This document shows, piece by piece, positions 7,148 through 13,170 of a DNA stretch of 22,995 bases. How positions within the stretch are numbered: position 1 is the first letter of the stretch; each line of letters starts with the position of its first letter. This stretch comes from a virus. A model generated the notes under the pieces. It worked only from the letters and a program-made list of their open reading frames with translations. It was not told the origin of the DNA and did not search any database. Location of the stretch: positions 1 to 22,995 of IMG/VR virus record IMGVR_UViG_3300042320_000489; one strand, written 5' to 3'. The position numbers and the translations under genes were made by a program.

Positions 7148-7378
7148 TTAGAGACGGTTAATGTTAGATCCAGGTGTATCTGCGGCACGATTGATGATGT
7201 GTTTCCAATCGCTATCGGTTTTGTTTTGCCAGTTTCCTACTTCAGATACCGCGTGTAGTATAGTGGGCATCTGAGTAATATGAGGATTAGCTTCAAGATA
7301 AGGTTCTCTTTCTGCCATCATCATCCACTTTTCAAACTCTTCACCTGTATTATTATCTTTGAATTTGTAAGTTGGCAT
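7148..7378 (-). CDS. Small conserved protein, FmdB-like N-terminus without zinc cysteines
   Basis: From ATG 7378 this encodes 76 residues; an ATG at 7426 adds 16 residues lying wholly within the upstream gene. 'MPTYKFKDNNTGEEFEKWMM' looks like the start of FmdB-type zinc ribbons (MPtYeyrC..CG.eFe), but the CxxC pair is replaced by N-N-T-G residues and the protein has no cysteine. 'YLEANPHITQMP' follows, then a 'DWKHIINRAADTPGSNINRL' tail. Similar short MPTY proteins occur in T4-like phages; the function is unknown. It overlaps the upstream gene by 26 bases and nearly touches phoH, so it is part of the same operon. Confidence 0.75.
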   Translation of the reverse strand: MPTYKFKDNNTGEEFEKWMMMAEREPYLEANPHITQMPTILHAVSEVGNWQNKTDSDWKHIINRAADTPGSNINRL

Positions 7379-7916
7379 CTTCAGTAAACCATGATGGAGT
7401 GGTGGAAGGAGATTTCCATTTCGCAAATGAAATTTTATCTCCGATATAATAGTTACGATATGACTGGATGGTATCTCCAGGCACTTTATATTTATCTGGC
7501 ATTGCGGGGGGCGGATCTATCCATCCTGCTTCTGGTATGTTAAATGGAGCAACCCAAAGATAACTAATCAAACTTTCTGTGCTATGATAATTTTTATAGC
7601 GACGGGTATACTCTACACAACAGTGCTGAAACAAATCGAATAACCAACGATAGTGCGAGCGAGATTGTCTAACCCATACAGCAGATGGATGGTTGATGTG
7701 ACAAGCTTTATAAAGCACATCTTCCCGTGGTTTTTCTAATCGGTAACGCTTAACTGTTTTACCTTTGGGAGATTTTTGCGTATAAGGAATGCCGTCGAGC
7801 ACACGATGAGCAGTGGAAAGAAGCTGAGCGTACTCAACAATCATTTTAACCACATGCTTATCGCAATGCTCGGCGGCACAAGTACGAGGGTCGTAACTGA
7901 GGTAGAAGATATTCAT
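7353..7916 (-). CDS. Conserved phage protein of unknown function (MNIFYL..DP type)
   Basis: This encodes 187 residues. It begins MNIFYLSYDPRTCAAEHCDK followed by HVVKMIVEYAQLLSTAHRVL. That opening (MNiFyl..Dp..aA...cDKHVVKMi.E.aQlLstahrvldG) recurs, as I remember it, in many phage hypothetical proteins. The middle, 'HINHPSAVWVRQSRSHYRWL', is rich in His, Arg and aromatic residues; the helical arrangement and conserved Glu recall small DNA glycosylases or nucleases, but I see no defining motif and assign no function. The start codon is buried in an 8-bp hairpin (7915-7939), and a TATAAT box just upstream may give a shorter message lacking that hairpin. The 3' end overlaps the next gene. Confidence 0.82.
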   Translation of the reverse strand: MNIFYLSYDPRTCAAEHCDKHVVKMIVEYAQLLSTAHRVLDGIPYTQKSPKGKTVKRYRLEKPREDVLYKACHINHPSAVWVRQSRSHYRWLFDLFQHCCVEYTRRYKNYHSTESLISYLWVAPFNIPEAGWIDPPPAMPDKYKVPGDTIQSYRNYYIGDKISFAKWKSPSTTPSWFTEDANLQIQR

Positions 7917-7939
7917 GGGGTCTTCGTGGTTGACCCCAT
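7915..7939 (-). other. Hairpin containing the start codon of the 7353-7916 gene
   Basis: Perfect 8-bp inverted repeat ATGGGGTC (7915-7922) / GACCCCAT (7932-7939) with a 9-base loop. On the minus-strand RNA the AUG at 7916-7914 lies at the 3' foot of the stem, so read-through transcripts from thyX would hide it. Confidence 0.7.
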
Positions 7940-7966
7940 TATATCACCATTCCATGGCTTCCGCAA
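7938..7966 (-). promoter_or_regulatory. Putative sigma70-type promoter inside the thyX 3' end
   Basis: Minus strand TATAAT (7943-7938, perfect), 17-base spacer, weak -35 TTGCGG (7966-7961). Predicted start near 7931 lies in the hairpin loop, which would leave a leader of about 15 bases without the 5' half of the hairpin stem. Confidence 0.5.
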
Positions 7967-8585
7967 CCGTTGGGAACTGGGTTTTAAAAACCTCTTTACA
8001 TCCCTCAGCAATCTCCATGTGTTCCCTTTGAGTACCATGGGCAGAGCGAAGGTCAATGTAATGAATCCATGAGCGACATGAGCCCGTCATGTAGATCCTT
8101 GTGGGCGTTGCCAGGGGCAACACAAAGCGAGCACACTCCTTAGCGACTCCCGCCTCTAGGAGACGCTTATAGAGGTTGTTGGCGGCGGTGAAGTGCTCAG
8201 CAATCTCTGCTTGAAACTTCAGTTTCACATAGTCTCCAAGGTCGTCAGTGGAGTTCTGACGATTCTTAGTATCCTGACGACGAAGATCAGGTACAGGAAT
8301 ATTTTCAGTAATTAGATTTGTATCAGCATAACGCTGTGAAAACTCTTGGAATGTGAAGCTCCTGTGACGAAGCACTTGTGCCGCGATGCCACGAGTTGTT
8401 TCAATCTCAAGTGTCATATGAGATTGTTCAAACACAGACCAATGATTATGCTCAATACAATAACGAAGTAACCCCGCATAGTTTTCGTTATCTTGATTAC
8501 TAGGGTTAGACACTCTAGCAATATATGCCATTGTCTTTTCCGCATCTGGTGTCACCGAAATAAGTTTAACCGTCATTAGATTCAT
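7944..8585 (-). CDS. thyX: Flavin-dependent thymidylate synthase ThyX
   Basis: This encodes 213 residues. The ThyX signature RHRxxSxxxxSxR is present as 'RHRSFTFQEFSQRY', preceded by 'CIEHNHWSVFEQSHMTLEIE' and followed by 'RFVLPLATPTRIYMTGSCRS', the FAD/dUMP-binding segments. ThyX methylates dUMP to dTMP using methylene-tetrahydrofolate and NADPH through FAD, supplying thymidylate for phage DNA synthesis; the length is usual for the family. The annotated ATG at 8585 overlaps the upstream gene by 20 bases; an ATG three codons in (8576) is an alternative. It lies in the leftward nucleotide/replication operon upstream of phoH. Confidence 0.96.
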   Translation of the reverse strand: MNLMTVKLISVTPDAEKTMAYIARVSNPSNQDNENYAGLLRYCIEHNHWSVFEQSHMTLEIETTRGIAAQVLRHRSFTFQEFSQRYADTNLITENIPVPDLRRQDTKNRQNSTDDLGDYVKLKFQAEIAEHFTAANNLYKRLLEAGVAKECARFVLPLATPTRIYMTGSCRSWIHYIDLRSAHGTQREHMEIAEGCKEVFKTQFPTVAEAMEW

Positions 8586-8832
8586 CCTTCACTTGTTGTT
8601 TTAAGTCCATCATTTGTATTTGAAATAATGGATTTTTTTCTAGGCGACGAAGACGTTTTACAGACTCGCGTATTTGTAGATACTTTCTTTTATCAATTTC
8701 AGAAGCATCTGGTGGCGGTGGTTTCAACGCATCATTAGCATAGAACATATTTCTTTGTACGATAGGAGACTCGTAGTTCTCATCGTTTAAAATTTCTTCT
8801 TCACTATTCAATTCAATATTATCTTCATTCAT
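8566..8832 (-). CDS. Small acidic/basic hypothetical protein
   Basis: This encodes 88 residues with an acidic first third (NSEEEILNDEN), a proline patch (LKPPPPDASE) and a C-terminal predicted helix rich in charge (KRKYLQIRESVKRLRRLEKN). It could bind a partner through the helix, but I recognise no family. It starts 3 bases after the stop of the upstream structural-type gene and overlaps thyX. No clear Shine-Dalgarno is visible, so it probably relies on translational coupling. It contains no cysteine and no membrane segment. Confidence 0.65.
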   Translation of the reverse strand: MNEDNIELNSEEEILNDENYESPIVQRNMFYANDALKPPPPDASEIDKRKYLQIRESVKRLRRLEKNPLFQIQMMDLKQQVKDESNDG

Positions 8833-8835
8833 ATA

Positions 8836-9231
8836 TCAAGTAAGACGCAAGGATAAAGTTACTGAAATAACATCACCACTGGTCTGAACATTGTATGGAC
8901 CAGTAGAAAATTTTTCTGCCAAAAGTAAAATACCAGAAGCGTTAGTTACATAGTAACCATAGATATTTCCTTTTGGTGCTGTGAATGTCCAAGTTTGTTG
9001 TGGATATGAAGCTGAAGGAGGAGGACCAGCACTAACTGTCCACGAAGAACCAGTTAATACTTTAGGAGTATATCCATCTCCAGTAGTAACTTCAGTTACA
9101 GAAGCAACAACAGTGCTATCAGTGATAGCAGAGTTATTAGAAAACAACCTTAGTGTTAATGCCTCTACGGTTGTATCACTTCCAACAAGATAAGACAACG
9201 CTTGTGTCTTTGCTGATTGATTAATAATCAT
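8836..9231 (-). CDS. Putative virion structural / fibre-like protein
   Basis: This encodes 131 residues, beta-rich and Ser/Thr-rich. The sequence runs 'MIINQSAKTQALSYLVGSDT', 'LTLRLFSNN', then 'WTFTAPKGNIYGYYVTNASG' and 'LLLAEKFSTGPYNVQTSGDV'. The pattern '..lrLf.N........f.f......yGYyvt......l.aE.f......v..sGd.i.vt....l' is common in short phage structural proteins encoded near tail fibres or in metagenomic phage contigs. Shine-Dalgarno GAGGT lies 4 bases before the ATG and overlaps the preceding stop. It is unusual to find it inside a replication/metabolic block, far from the late promoters seen here. The structural role is inferred. Confidence 0.68.
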   Translation of the reverse strand: MIINQSAKTQALSYLVGSDTTVEALTLRLFSNNSAITDSTVVASVTEVTTGDGYTPKVLTGSSWTVSAGPPPSASYPQQTWTFTAPKGNIYGYYVTNASGILLLAEKFSTGPYNVQTSGDVISVTLSLRLT

Positions 9232-9232
9232 T

Positions 9233-9487
9233 TTACCTCTTTTTCTTTTGTTCTTTTGACGGGGAATCCCAAAGCTTTGGATTAACTCTCCCCTCAGATT
9301 GTTTCCAACCCTTCAAACCCTCTCTATATCTATCCCAGTAATAATCAAAAATTTCGATTTGTTTATCTGGAATAACTAAATCATATGCGAGTGCTCCATC
9401 AATTTCATAGGTAACTAGATAAGCATTATAAGGTAAACCACGATCTTTGGCAATACTAGGATCACAGTTTTGATGGAGAATTTTCAT
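9233..9487 (-). CDS. Conserved cyanophage hypothetical protein
   Basis: This encodes 84 residues: 'MKILHQNCDPSIAKDRGLPY', 'NAYLVTYEIDGALAYDLVIP', then 'KQIEIFDYYWDRYREGLKGW', and a basic Lys-rich end (KEQKKKR). It looks like a small alpha/beta protein; the aromatic helix and basic tail suggest binding to nucleic acid or another protein, but no known motif is present. The start overlaps the stop of the DUF6433 gene (TAATG), and its own stop overlaps the Shine-Dalgarno of the next gene, so all three are translated in series. No function assigned. Confidence 0.7.
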   Translation of the reverse strand: MKILHQNCDPSIAKDRGLPYNAYLVTYEIDGALAYDLVIPDKQIEIFDYYWDRYREGLKGWKQSEGRVNPKLWDSPSKEQKKKR

Positions 9488-9936
9488 TAACTACGTCCTC
9501 CCCATTGAATTTGTGGAAATGTTTCTTGTACTAATGCTTTTGAAATTCTATTGTATTTTGTTTGAAGCTTCTTATCTTTCACCAAGCAAAGAATCTCTGC
9601 TTCATCAGGATGAAGATTTTCAAGCATACCTAAAAAGATTTGTTCTCTTTTACTTTGGGTAATATTAGATCCACCTTTGACAAAGTGGAACATTTTCTTA
9701 CCTTCATTTTCAAGTAACAGATGATCCGTTCCTTCTGGTGCTGGATTAGTTACATACGGAACTTCTCCCTCAGGTAGCATAGAAACTACACTATCATCAA
9801 AGTTCCAGATGAAAAGAGAACGAAGAACTTGCGTGTTATTTTCTAACAAAATTCGTTTCTTTTCTTCTTTAGTCTTTGCGTTATTGGTTTTGCGTAGCAC
9901 CTCTGAAATTAGAGGGCGATATGTTTTAGTTGCCAT
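9487..9936 (-). CDS. DUF6433-like conserved T4-type phage protein
   Basis: This encodes 149 residues. Recognisable blocks are 'TYRPLISEVLRKTNNAKTKE', 'SMLPEGEVPYVTNPAPEGTD', 'KMFHFVKGG' and the C-terminal 'HPDEAEILCLVKDKKLQTKY' ending in FPQIQWGGRS. This series (Lpege.Py..n..peG..h..L..e......f..gg, then ..d.A.ll..vKdk.l...y......v..afP) is what I remember of DUF6433, a family widespread in T4-like phages whose role is unknown. It lies between RNase H and small replication-block genes, with only 6 bases after the RNase H stop; no strong Shine-Dalgarno is seen. A link to replication is inference from position. Confidence 0.78.
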   Translation of the reverse strand: MATKTYRPLISEVLRKTNNAKTKEEKKRILLENNTQVLRSLFIWNFDDSVVSMLPEGEVPYVTNPAPEGTDHLLLENEGKKMFHFVKGGSNITQSKREQIFLGMLENLHPDEAEILCLVKDKKLQTKYNRISKALVQETFPQIQWGGRS

Positions 9937-9942
9937 GTCAAT

Positions 9943-10833
9943 TCAAAATGGTTGTGTGTTACGAAATACGAAATCTTCCATCAACTTGGTAAGTTGATGT
10001 TCTTGGAAGTATTCCAATGGAACTTTCCTTTCGTTGCTATTTAGTGACTTGTAATAATTAACAATTTCTGTAGCAAGGTGTTCTGGAATACAAGAAAGAT
10101 CAATCAATTTTCGATTGCGCTCATAGTTTTCTCTCGCTTGTTGATCAAGACAGAATGCAGATGGATCTTGCTTTACCCACTTTTCTAAGTTTTTCTTACT
10201 TATAGGTTTCTGTCTTTTACCTACCACAAATGTATCAGCATCAGATAGGAAGTTAGGTATGCCATCTGACTTATCTCCCTTAATGATATGCTCTCTAGCA
10301 TATGCTTTTGGGTCCGCATGTTTAATCTCCTTTTTTAAAATAGGATTGTATTGCTTCACAAAAGGATATTTTTGTAGTTGAATAAAATCTTTATCGCCAG
10401 ACAAGATTAAAACTTGTTCAGCATCTTCTCCTGCTTTCTGGAGTTTAATATTACGATAGGCTTGATAGGTGGTGAGAGTACTGATAACATCATCAGCCTC
10501 AGCTCCATATACCTCAACAACTTTATACGGAAAAAAGTTTTTAATTTCATCGCGTATCTTATTCAAGACTTCGAAGATAGCATTCCAATCTAGATCAGAT
10601 GCTTCTCGGTCTTTCTTTCTATTCTGTTTGTAATAAGGAAATGCTTCCTTTCGCCAGTAGTGCTTACTGTCATACGCAAGAACAACCTCACCATACTTAG
10701 GAGAGTATTGTTTTTCAAATGCGCGAAGGGCAGTAAGCACCATATGACGAACAAGATTTTCATTCAAAGCATCGCCTTTCAGTTGCACCATCAGATTACT
10801 AATCATAATCTGATTCATATCAATTAGAATCAT
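9943..10833 (-). CDS. rnh: T4-type RNase H (5'-3' FEN-like exonuclease)
   Basis: This encodes 296 residues (T4 RNase H has 305). The FEN/PIN-like active-site series is intact: N-terminal 'MILIDMNQIMISNLM' (Asp of motif 1), 'YDSKHYWRKEAFPYYKQNRK' (arch region), 'VYGAEADDVISTL' (E..DD), 'LILSGDKDFIQL' (GDxD) and 'GDKSDGIPN' (SDxIPN). These acidic residues hold two metal ions. In T4 the enzyme removes RNA primers from Okazaki fragments and is stimulated by gp32, encoded about 4.9 kb downstream in the same direction. It begins directly after the stop of the small membrane protein gene and is followed by DUF6433, forming a compact replication operon. Confidence 0.93.
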   Translation of the reverse strand: MILIDMNQIMISNLMVQLKGDALNENLVRHMVLTALRAFEKQYSPKYGEVVLAYDSKHYWRKEAFPYYKQNRKKDREASDLDWNAIFEVLNKIRDEIKNFFPYKVVEVYGAEADDVISTLTTYQAYRNIKLQKAGEDAEQVLILSGDKDFIQLQKYPFVKQYNPILKKEIKHADPKAYAREHIIKGDKSDGIPNFLSDADTFVVGKRQKPISKKNLEKWVKQDPSAFCLDQQARENYERNRKLIDLSCIPEHLATEIVNYYKSLNSNERKVPLEYFQEHQLTKLMEDFVFRNTQPF

Positions 10834-11076
10834 TTAATCCTCTTCGTCGTACTCCTCAAAATCTTCAGAATTCTCAAAGCGAACCGCTACGATCTCATCA
10901 GGAATCAGTTGACCATTTTCATCAAACATTTCAGGATGCATAGGAACAATCCTGTTCTTGTTTAAAAATGAATAGACGATATCGTTTCCGAACCATCCGA
11001 TCATCAGTCCAATCATAAAAGACCCTACGATACCTATTCCACTAAAGAATAAGATATATGGTGTTGCTGACTCCAT
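10834..11076 (-). CDS. Small single-span membrane protein
   Basis: From ATG 11076 this encodes 80 residues. A TTG at 11103 could add nine residues, but AGGGAG eight bases before the ATG supports 11076. The N-terminal part is a membrane helix (YILFFSGIGIVGSFMIGLMI), followed by a tryptophan/glycine boundary and a soluble tail that ends very acidic (NSEDFEEYDEED). The acidic tail would be on one face of the host inner or thylakoid membrane. I do not recognise a family; a membrane anchor for a replication partner or a lysis/exclusion factor are possibilities only. The stop abuts the RNase H start. Confidence 0.72.
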   Translation of the reverse strand: MESATPYILFFSGIGIVGSFMIGLMIGWFGNDIVYSFLNKNRIVPMHPEMFDENGQLIPDEIVAVRFENSEDFEEYDEED

Positions 11077-11139
11077 CTTACTACTCCCTTGTTGGTTTGT
11101 CAACCTCCCAGGAAAACTCCAGATGAAAATGGAATGTTC

Positions 11140-11211
11140 TGCGTAGGAGGTGAAAAGTGTTACTTAAATTTAATCCATGCTTAGGTTTGACTTTATCAAC
11201 CCTCCTACGCA
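11140..11211. repeat. Long inverted repeat in the leader of the membrane protein gene
   Basis: TGCGTAGGAGG (11140-11150) and its exact complement CCTCCTACGCA (11201-11211) are separated by 50 bases. On the minus-strand RNA one arm contains AGGAGG and the other CCTCC. It lies in the 152-base gap between 11077 and 11228; a late-like AATAAATA (minus strand 11237-11230) overlaps the upstream stop. No convincing gene occupies the gap. Confidence 0.65.
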
Positions 11212-11228
11212 ACATGAATTCTATACCT

Positions 11229-11579
11229 TTATTTATTTGAAGTTTTTGGTTTTCTTCCAGGTCGTTTTGATTTTTCATACTGTTTAGCATCTTCAATAAT
11301 TTTATTCAAAAAATCTCTGGTTTTTATTACTCTCTGTTCGCCCATCCATTCATAAGCTTCTTTTAATAAAGCATTATCAATTAAATATAAATTTAATTCA
11401 TTAACTTGATCAACAAGAGATGTATACAAGTATGATTTAATAAATTTTTTTATATCATTTCTTGAGATTTTTTGAGACGAAAGATAAACAAAAAAATCTA
11501 AATCATATTTGTCTTCAGAAAAAACAAGATTGATTGCTTCGTTTACTACATCATACAATGTTTCAATTGCTGCCGCCAT
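11229..11579 (-). CDS. Conserved cyanophage hypothetical, helical
   Basis: This encodes 116 residues, predicted almost wholly alpha-helical: 'IETLYDVVNEAINLVFSEDK', 'KKFIKSYLYTSLVDQVNELN' and 'KTRDFLNKIIEDAKQYEKSK', with a strongly basic end (KRPGRKPKTSNK) that resembles an AT-hook-like GRKP core. DNA binding is therefore conceivable but unproven. It overlaps the end of the glutaredoxin gene by 17 bases and is probably translationally coupled. No enzyme motif is seen, and no homologue with known function comes to mind. Confidence 0.7.
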   Translation of the reverse strand: MAAAIETLYDVVNEAINLVFSEDKYDLDFFVYLSSQKISRNDIKKFIKSYLYTSLVDQVNELNLYLIDNALLKEAYEWMGEQRVIKTRDFLNKIIEDAKQYEKSKRPGRKPKTSNK

Positions 11580-11832
11580 TTTTATTCTTGGAGCTTGTTA
11601 CTAGTCCTTCTTTCACAAATAATTTAACCGCGTCAACAAGTCCTCCAATCTGTCTTCCATCCACAACAACAAAAGGAAACATATTGACTCCTGGAAATAA
11701 TGATTCAAATTCATCTAAAGGCATGTCTCTCTTTACAACTACCTCAGTATAATCTGTCTTTGCTCTCTTAAAAAGTTCTTTAAGGGTTTTACAATGAGAA
11801 CATCCTGGCAAAGTATATGCTACTATTTCCAT
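11563..11832 (-). CDS. grx: Glutaredoxin
   Basis: Starting at ATG 11832 gives 89 residues. The N-terminus 'MEIVAYTLPGCSHCKTLKEL' is a thioredoxin-fold beta strand followed by a CxxC active site (C11-S-H-C14), unusual in having Ser-His between the cysteines (classical CPYC). 'NMFPFVVVDGRQIGGLVD' supplies the cis-proline and the GG glutathione-binding motif. It would reduce disulfides, probably keeping phage or host ribonucleotide reductase active. Upstream in-frame codons to 11901 lie within speD and are rejected; GAGAGG sits 6 bases before ATG 11832, which overlaps the speD stop (TGATG). Confidence 0.88.
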   Translation of the reverse strand: MEIVAYTLPGCSHCKTLKELFKRAKTDYTEVVVKRDMPLDEFESLFPGVNMFPFVVVDGRQIGGLVDAVKLFVKEGLVTSSKNKNGGSN

Positions 11833-12182
11833 CAAATACCTCTCAAATATACGCGAATGTTTGGTTTTACACATTCTAGCACCTGAATCATATATTCGCA
11901 AGCCTTGTGAGGCATGGTATGGTCACCACACGTAAAGATATCTACAGCAGCATATCCTTTCTCAGGCCAAGTATGAATACTGATGTGACTTTCTGATAGT
12001 AAGCAAACAGCAGTGATTCCCTGTGGCGTGAATTCGTATTTGATTTCTTCTAGTAACGTTGCGTTCGCGTGTTCTACTGCTTGCCTAAGGGAAGTGCTAA
12101 TAAATTCTGAGTTGTTTAAAAGGTCAGCATTACACTCGCATAACTCTGCGATGTGATGAACCCCCAGCACTTCATCCATCAA
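11832..12182 (-). CDS. speD: S-adenosylmethionine decarboxylase proenzyme (SpeD)
   Basis: This encodes 116 residues, the length of the small bacterial class 1B enzymes. 'LLSESHISIHTWPEKGYAAV' contains the self-cleavage site: chain cleavage between E64 and S65 turns the serine into the pyruvoyl cofactor. 'DIFTCGDH' carries the conserved catalytic cysteine. The enzyme makes decarboxylated SAM, the aminopropyl donor for spermidine synthesis; polyamines help compact phage DNA. Cyanophages often carry speD. Two consecutive ATG codons give near-identical starts. AATAAATA (minus strand, 12209-12202), a late-like variant of the NATAAATA motif, precedes the gene by about 20 bases, with GGAGA as ribosome site. 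Confidence 0.93.
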   Translation of the reverse strand: MMDEVLGVHHIAELCECNADLLNNSEFISTSLRQAVEHANATLLEEIKYEFTPQGITAVCLLSESHISIHTWPEKGYAAVDIFTCGDHTMPHKACEYMIQVLECVKPNIRVYLRGI

Positions 12183-12201
12183 TGTGTCTCCAATAACGTT
12201 A

Positions 12202-12209
12202 TATTTATT
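12202..12209 (-). promoter_or_regulatory. Possible late promoter variant before speD
   Basis: Minus strand AATAAATA, one base from TATAAATA, in the 31-base gap between the phosphoesterase gene and speD. The position relative to the start codon is right, but AT-richness makes a chance match possible. Confidence 0.35.
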
Positions 12210-12213
12210 ACCG

Positions 12214-12921
12214 TTATTTGTATCTTTCTAAAGAATATATTCCATTCTTTTCTACAATTGCCGAGCAAGTGTCACACCAATCCCCACAGCACATATAAAG
12301 AAGTTTATTGAAGTAACGAATGTTTGCGTGATGAATATGACCACAAATCACACCATCATATTTCTTATCTCTCTGTATACAATATGATGCCACATCAGTC
12401 TCATATTGATTGATGTATCTCTTTCCACGAATGGTATTTTTCAAAGCATACACCAATGAGAAACGAAAGAATCTTTCTAGAAACAAACTCAATGGTGTGA
12501 TAAATTCATATCCCTTGTTGAATATCAATTGCTTCCAAGACCCAGAAGAATATTCTGAATACTTATCACCGTGTACACAAAGAAACTTATTGCCTTTTGA
12601 ATCTTTATGTGTGTATTCATCCACCATTTTAAAATTCTTGTGCTCAAAATCACAGTAACGACGAATCTGACCTTCGTGATTTCCTAGAATATAAACAATT
12701 TCTGTGCCTTTCTTGGCGAGATTTAAAATCTGATGAACACATTCAGTGTGTTCTTTTTTCCAATGTGTATGATATGTTTCTAAGCAAGCGATGTCAATAA
12801 TATCACCTACCAATACTAACTTTTTTGTTTTAAGTTCTTTGATAAATTTTAAAAATTTCTGAGTGTTACACCTATTGGTGCCCAAATGAACATCAGAAAT
12901 AAAAACTGTATCGTAAGTCAT
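12214..12921 (-). CDS. Calcineurin-like metallophosphoesterase (LpxH-like)
   Basis: Starting at ATG 12921 gives 235 residues; a TTG two codons upstream is less likely. All metal-binding motifs are present: 'FISDVHLGTNRC' (DxH), 'VLVGDIIDIACL' (GDxxD), 'YILGNHEGQIRRYCDF' (GNHE), 'FLCVHGDKYS' (H) and 'GVICGHIHHANIRYF' (GHxH). The arrangement and 'SDVHLGT' start are those of LpxH-type UDP-2,3-diacylglucosamine hydrolases, which cleave a pyrophosphate in lipid A synthesis, and of related uncharacterised phosphoesterases. In a phage the substrate may be a nucleotide or a lipid precursor; the sequence does not decide. The central 'FITPLSLFLERFFRFSLVYA' is hydrophobic and may contact membrane. Confidence 0.85.
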   Translation of the reverse strand: MTYDTVFISDVHLGTNRCNTQKFLKFIKELKTKKLVLVGDIIDIACLETYHTHWKKEHTECVHQILNLAKKGTEIVYILGNHEGQIRRYCDFEHKNFKMVDEYTHKDSKGNKFLCVHGDKYSEYSSGSWKQLIFNKGYEFITPLSLFLERFFRFSLVYALKNTIRGKRYINQYETDVASYCIQRDKKYDGVICGHIHHANIRYFNKLLYMCCGDWCDTCSAIVEKNGIYSLERYK

Positions 12922-12923
12922 AA

Positions 12924-13085
12924 TCAAAATCTTGTTGGAGTATAATTCATATCTTCAAGTAACTGGTCTAACATTTTTCCATATTCTTTAAATCTTCTGT
13001 CACCAGCAATAAAACATCTTTGTCTCATCCACACAGCATCTGCTAAAAGTTTTATTTCTTTTTCTGTGAGTGTTAAGGTTTTCAT
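12924..13085 (-). CDS. Small conserved hypothetical protein
   Basis: From ATG 13085 this encodes 53 residues beginning 'MKTLTLTEKEIKLLADAVWM'. An open frame extends upstream to 13199, but it crosses the psbA terminator and 3' end, so the ATG at 13085 is preferred. Two short helices follow ('RRFKEYGKMLDQLLEDMNYT'). A GAGAGG lies 17 bases upstream, too far for an ideal ribosome site. The opening 'tLTeKEi.lLadAv' resembles small phage proteins of the same size in cyanophages; no function known. It heads the leftward block after psbA and its stop (TGA 12926-12924) lies two bases upstream of the phosphoesterase ATG. Confidence 0.6.
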   Translation of the reverse strand: MKTLTLTEKEIKLLADAVWMRQRCFIAGDRRFKEYGKMLDQLLEDMNYTPTRF

Positions 13086-13125
13086 TTTTGTATGACATAC
13101 CTCTCTATGTAGGTTAGTTTCTAGA

Positions 13126-13152
13126 CAAAAAAAGACCCCCCGAAGGAGGTCT
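13126..13152 (-). terminator. Rho-independent terminator of psbA
   Basis: Minus-strand RNA: AGACCUCC-UUCG-GGGGGUCU (stem 13152-13133, one G-U pair) closed by a stable C(UUCG)G tetraloop and followed by a run of U. It lies 18 bases after the psbA stop and isolates psbA from the downstream block. Confidence 0.93.
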
Positions 13153-13170
13153 GTGATGTATTGAAAACAA

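Noticed and set aside
7484-7495. Late-promoter-like GATAAATA on the minus strand
   Set aside because: Lies inside the coding sequence of the 7353-7916 gene as Asp-Lys-Tyr codons with no downstream start at suitable distance.
11076-11103. TTGACA with a TAAGAT box 17 bases on, at the membrane protein start
   Set aside because: The -10 would overlap the ATG, so the transcript would lack the start codon.
11081-11215. 44-codon leftward frame in the 11077-11228 gap
   Set aside because: It is largely made of the inverted repeat, lacks a well-placed ribosome site, and has an odd Arg/His/Phe-rich composition; left as untranslated leader.
12769-12797. Sigma70-like TTGACA-17-TATCAT on the minus strand within the phosphoesterase gene
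   Set aside because: It falls on codons for the conserved GDIID motif and neighbours, so the match is probably fixed by the protein; an internal promoter for speD cannot be ruled out but is unsupported.
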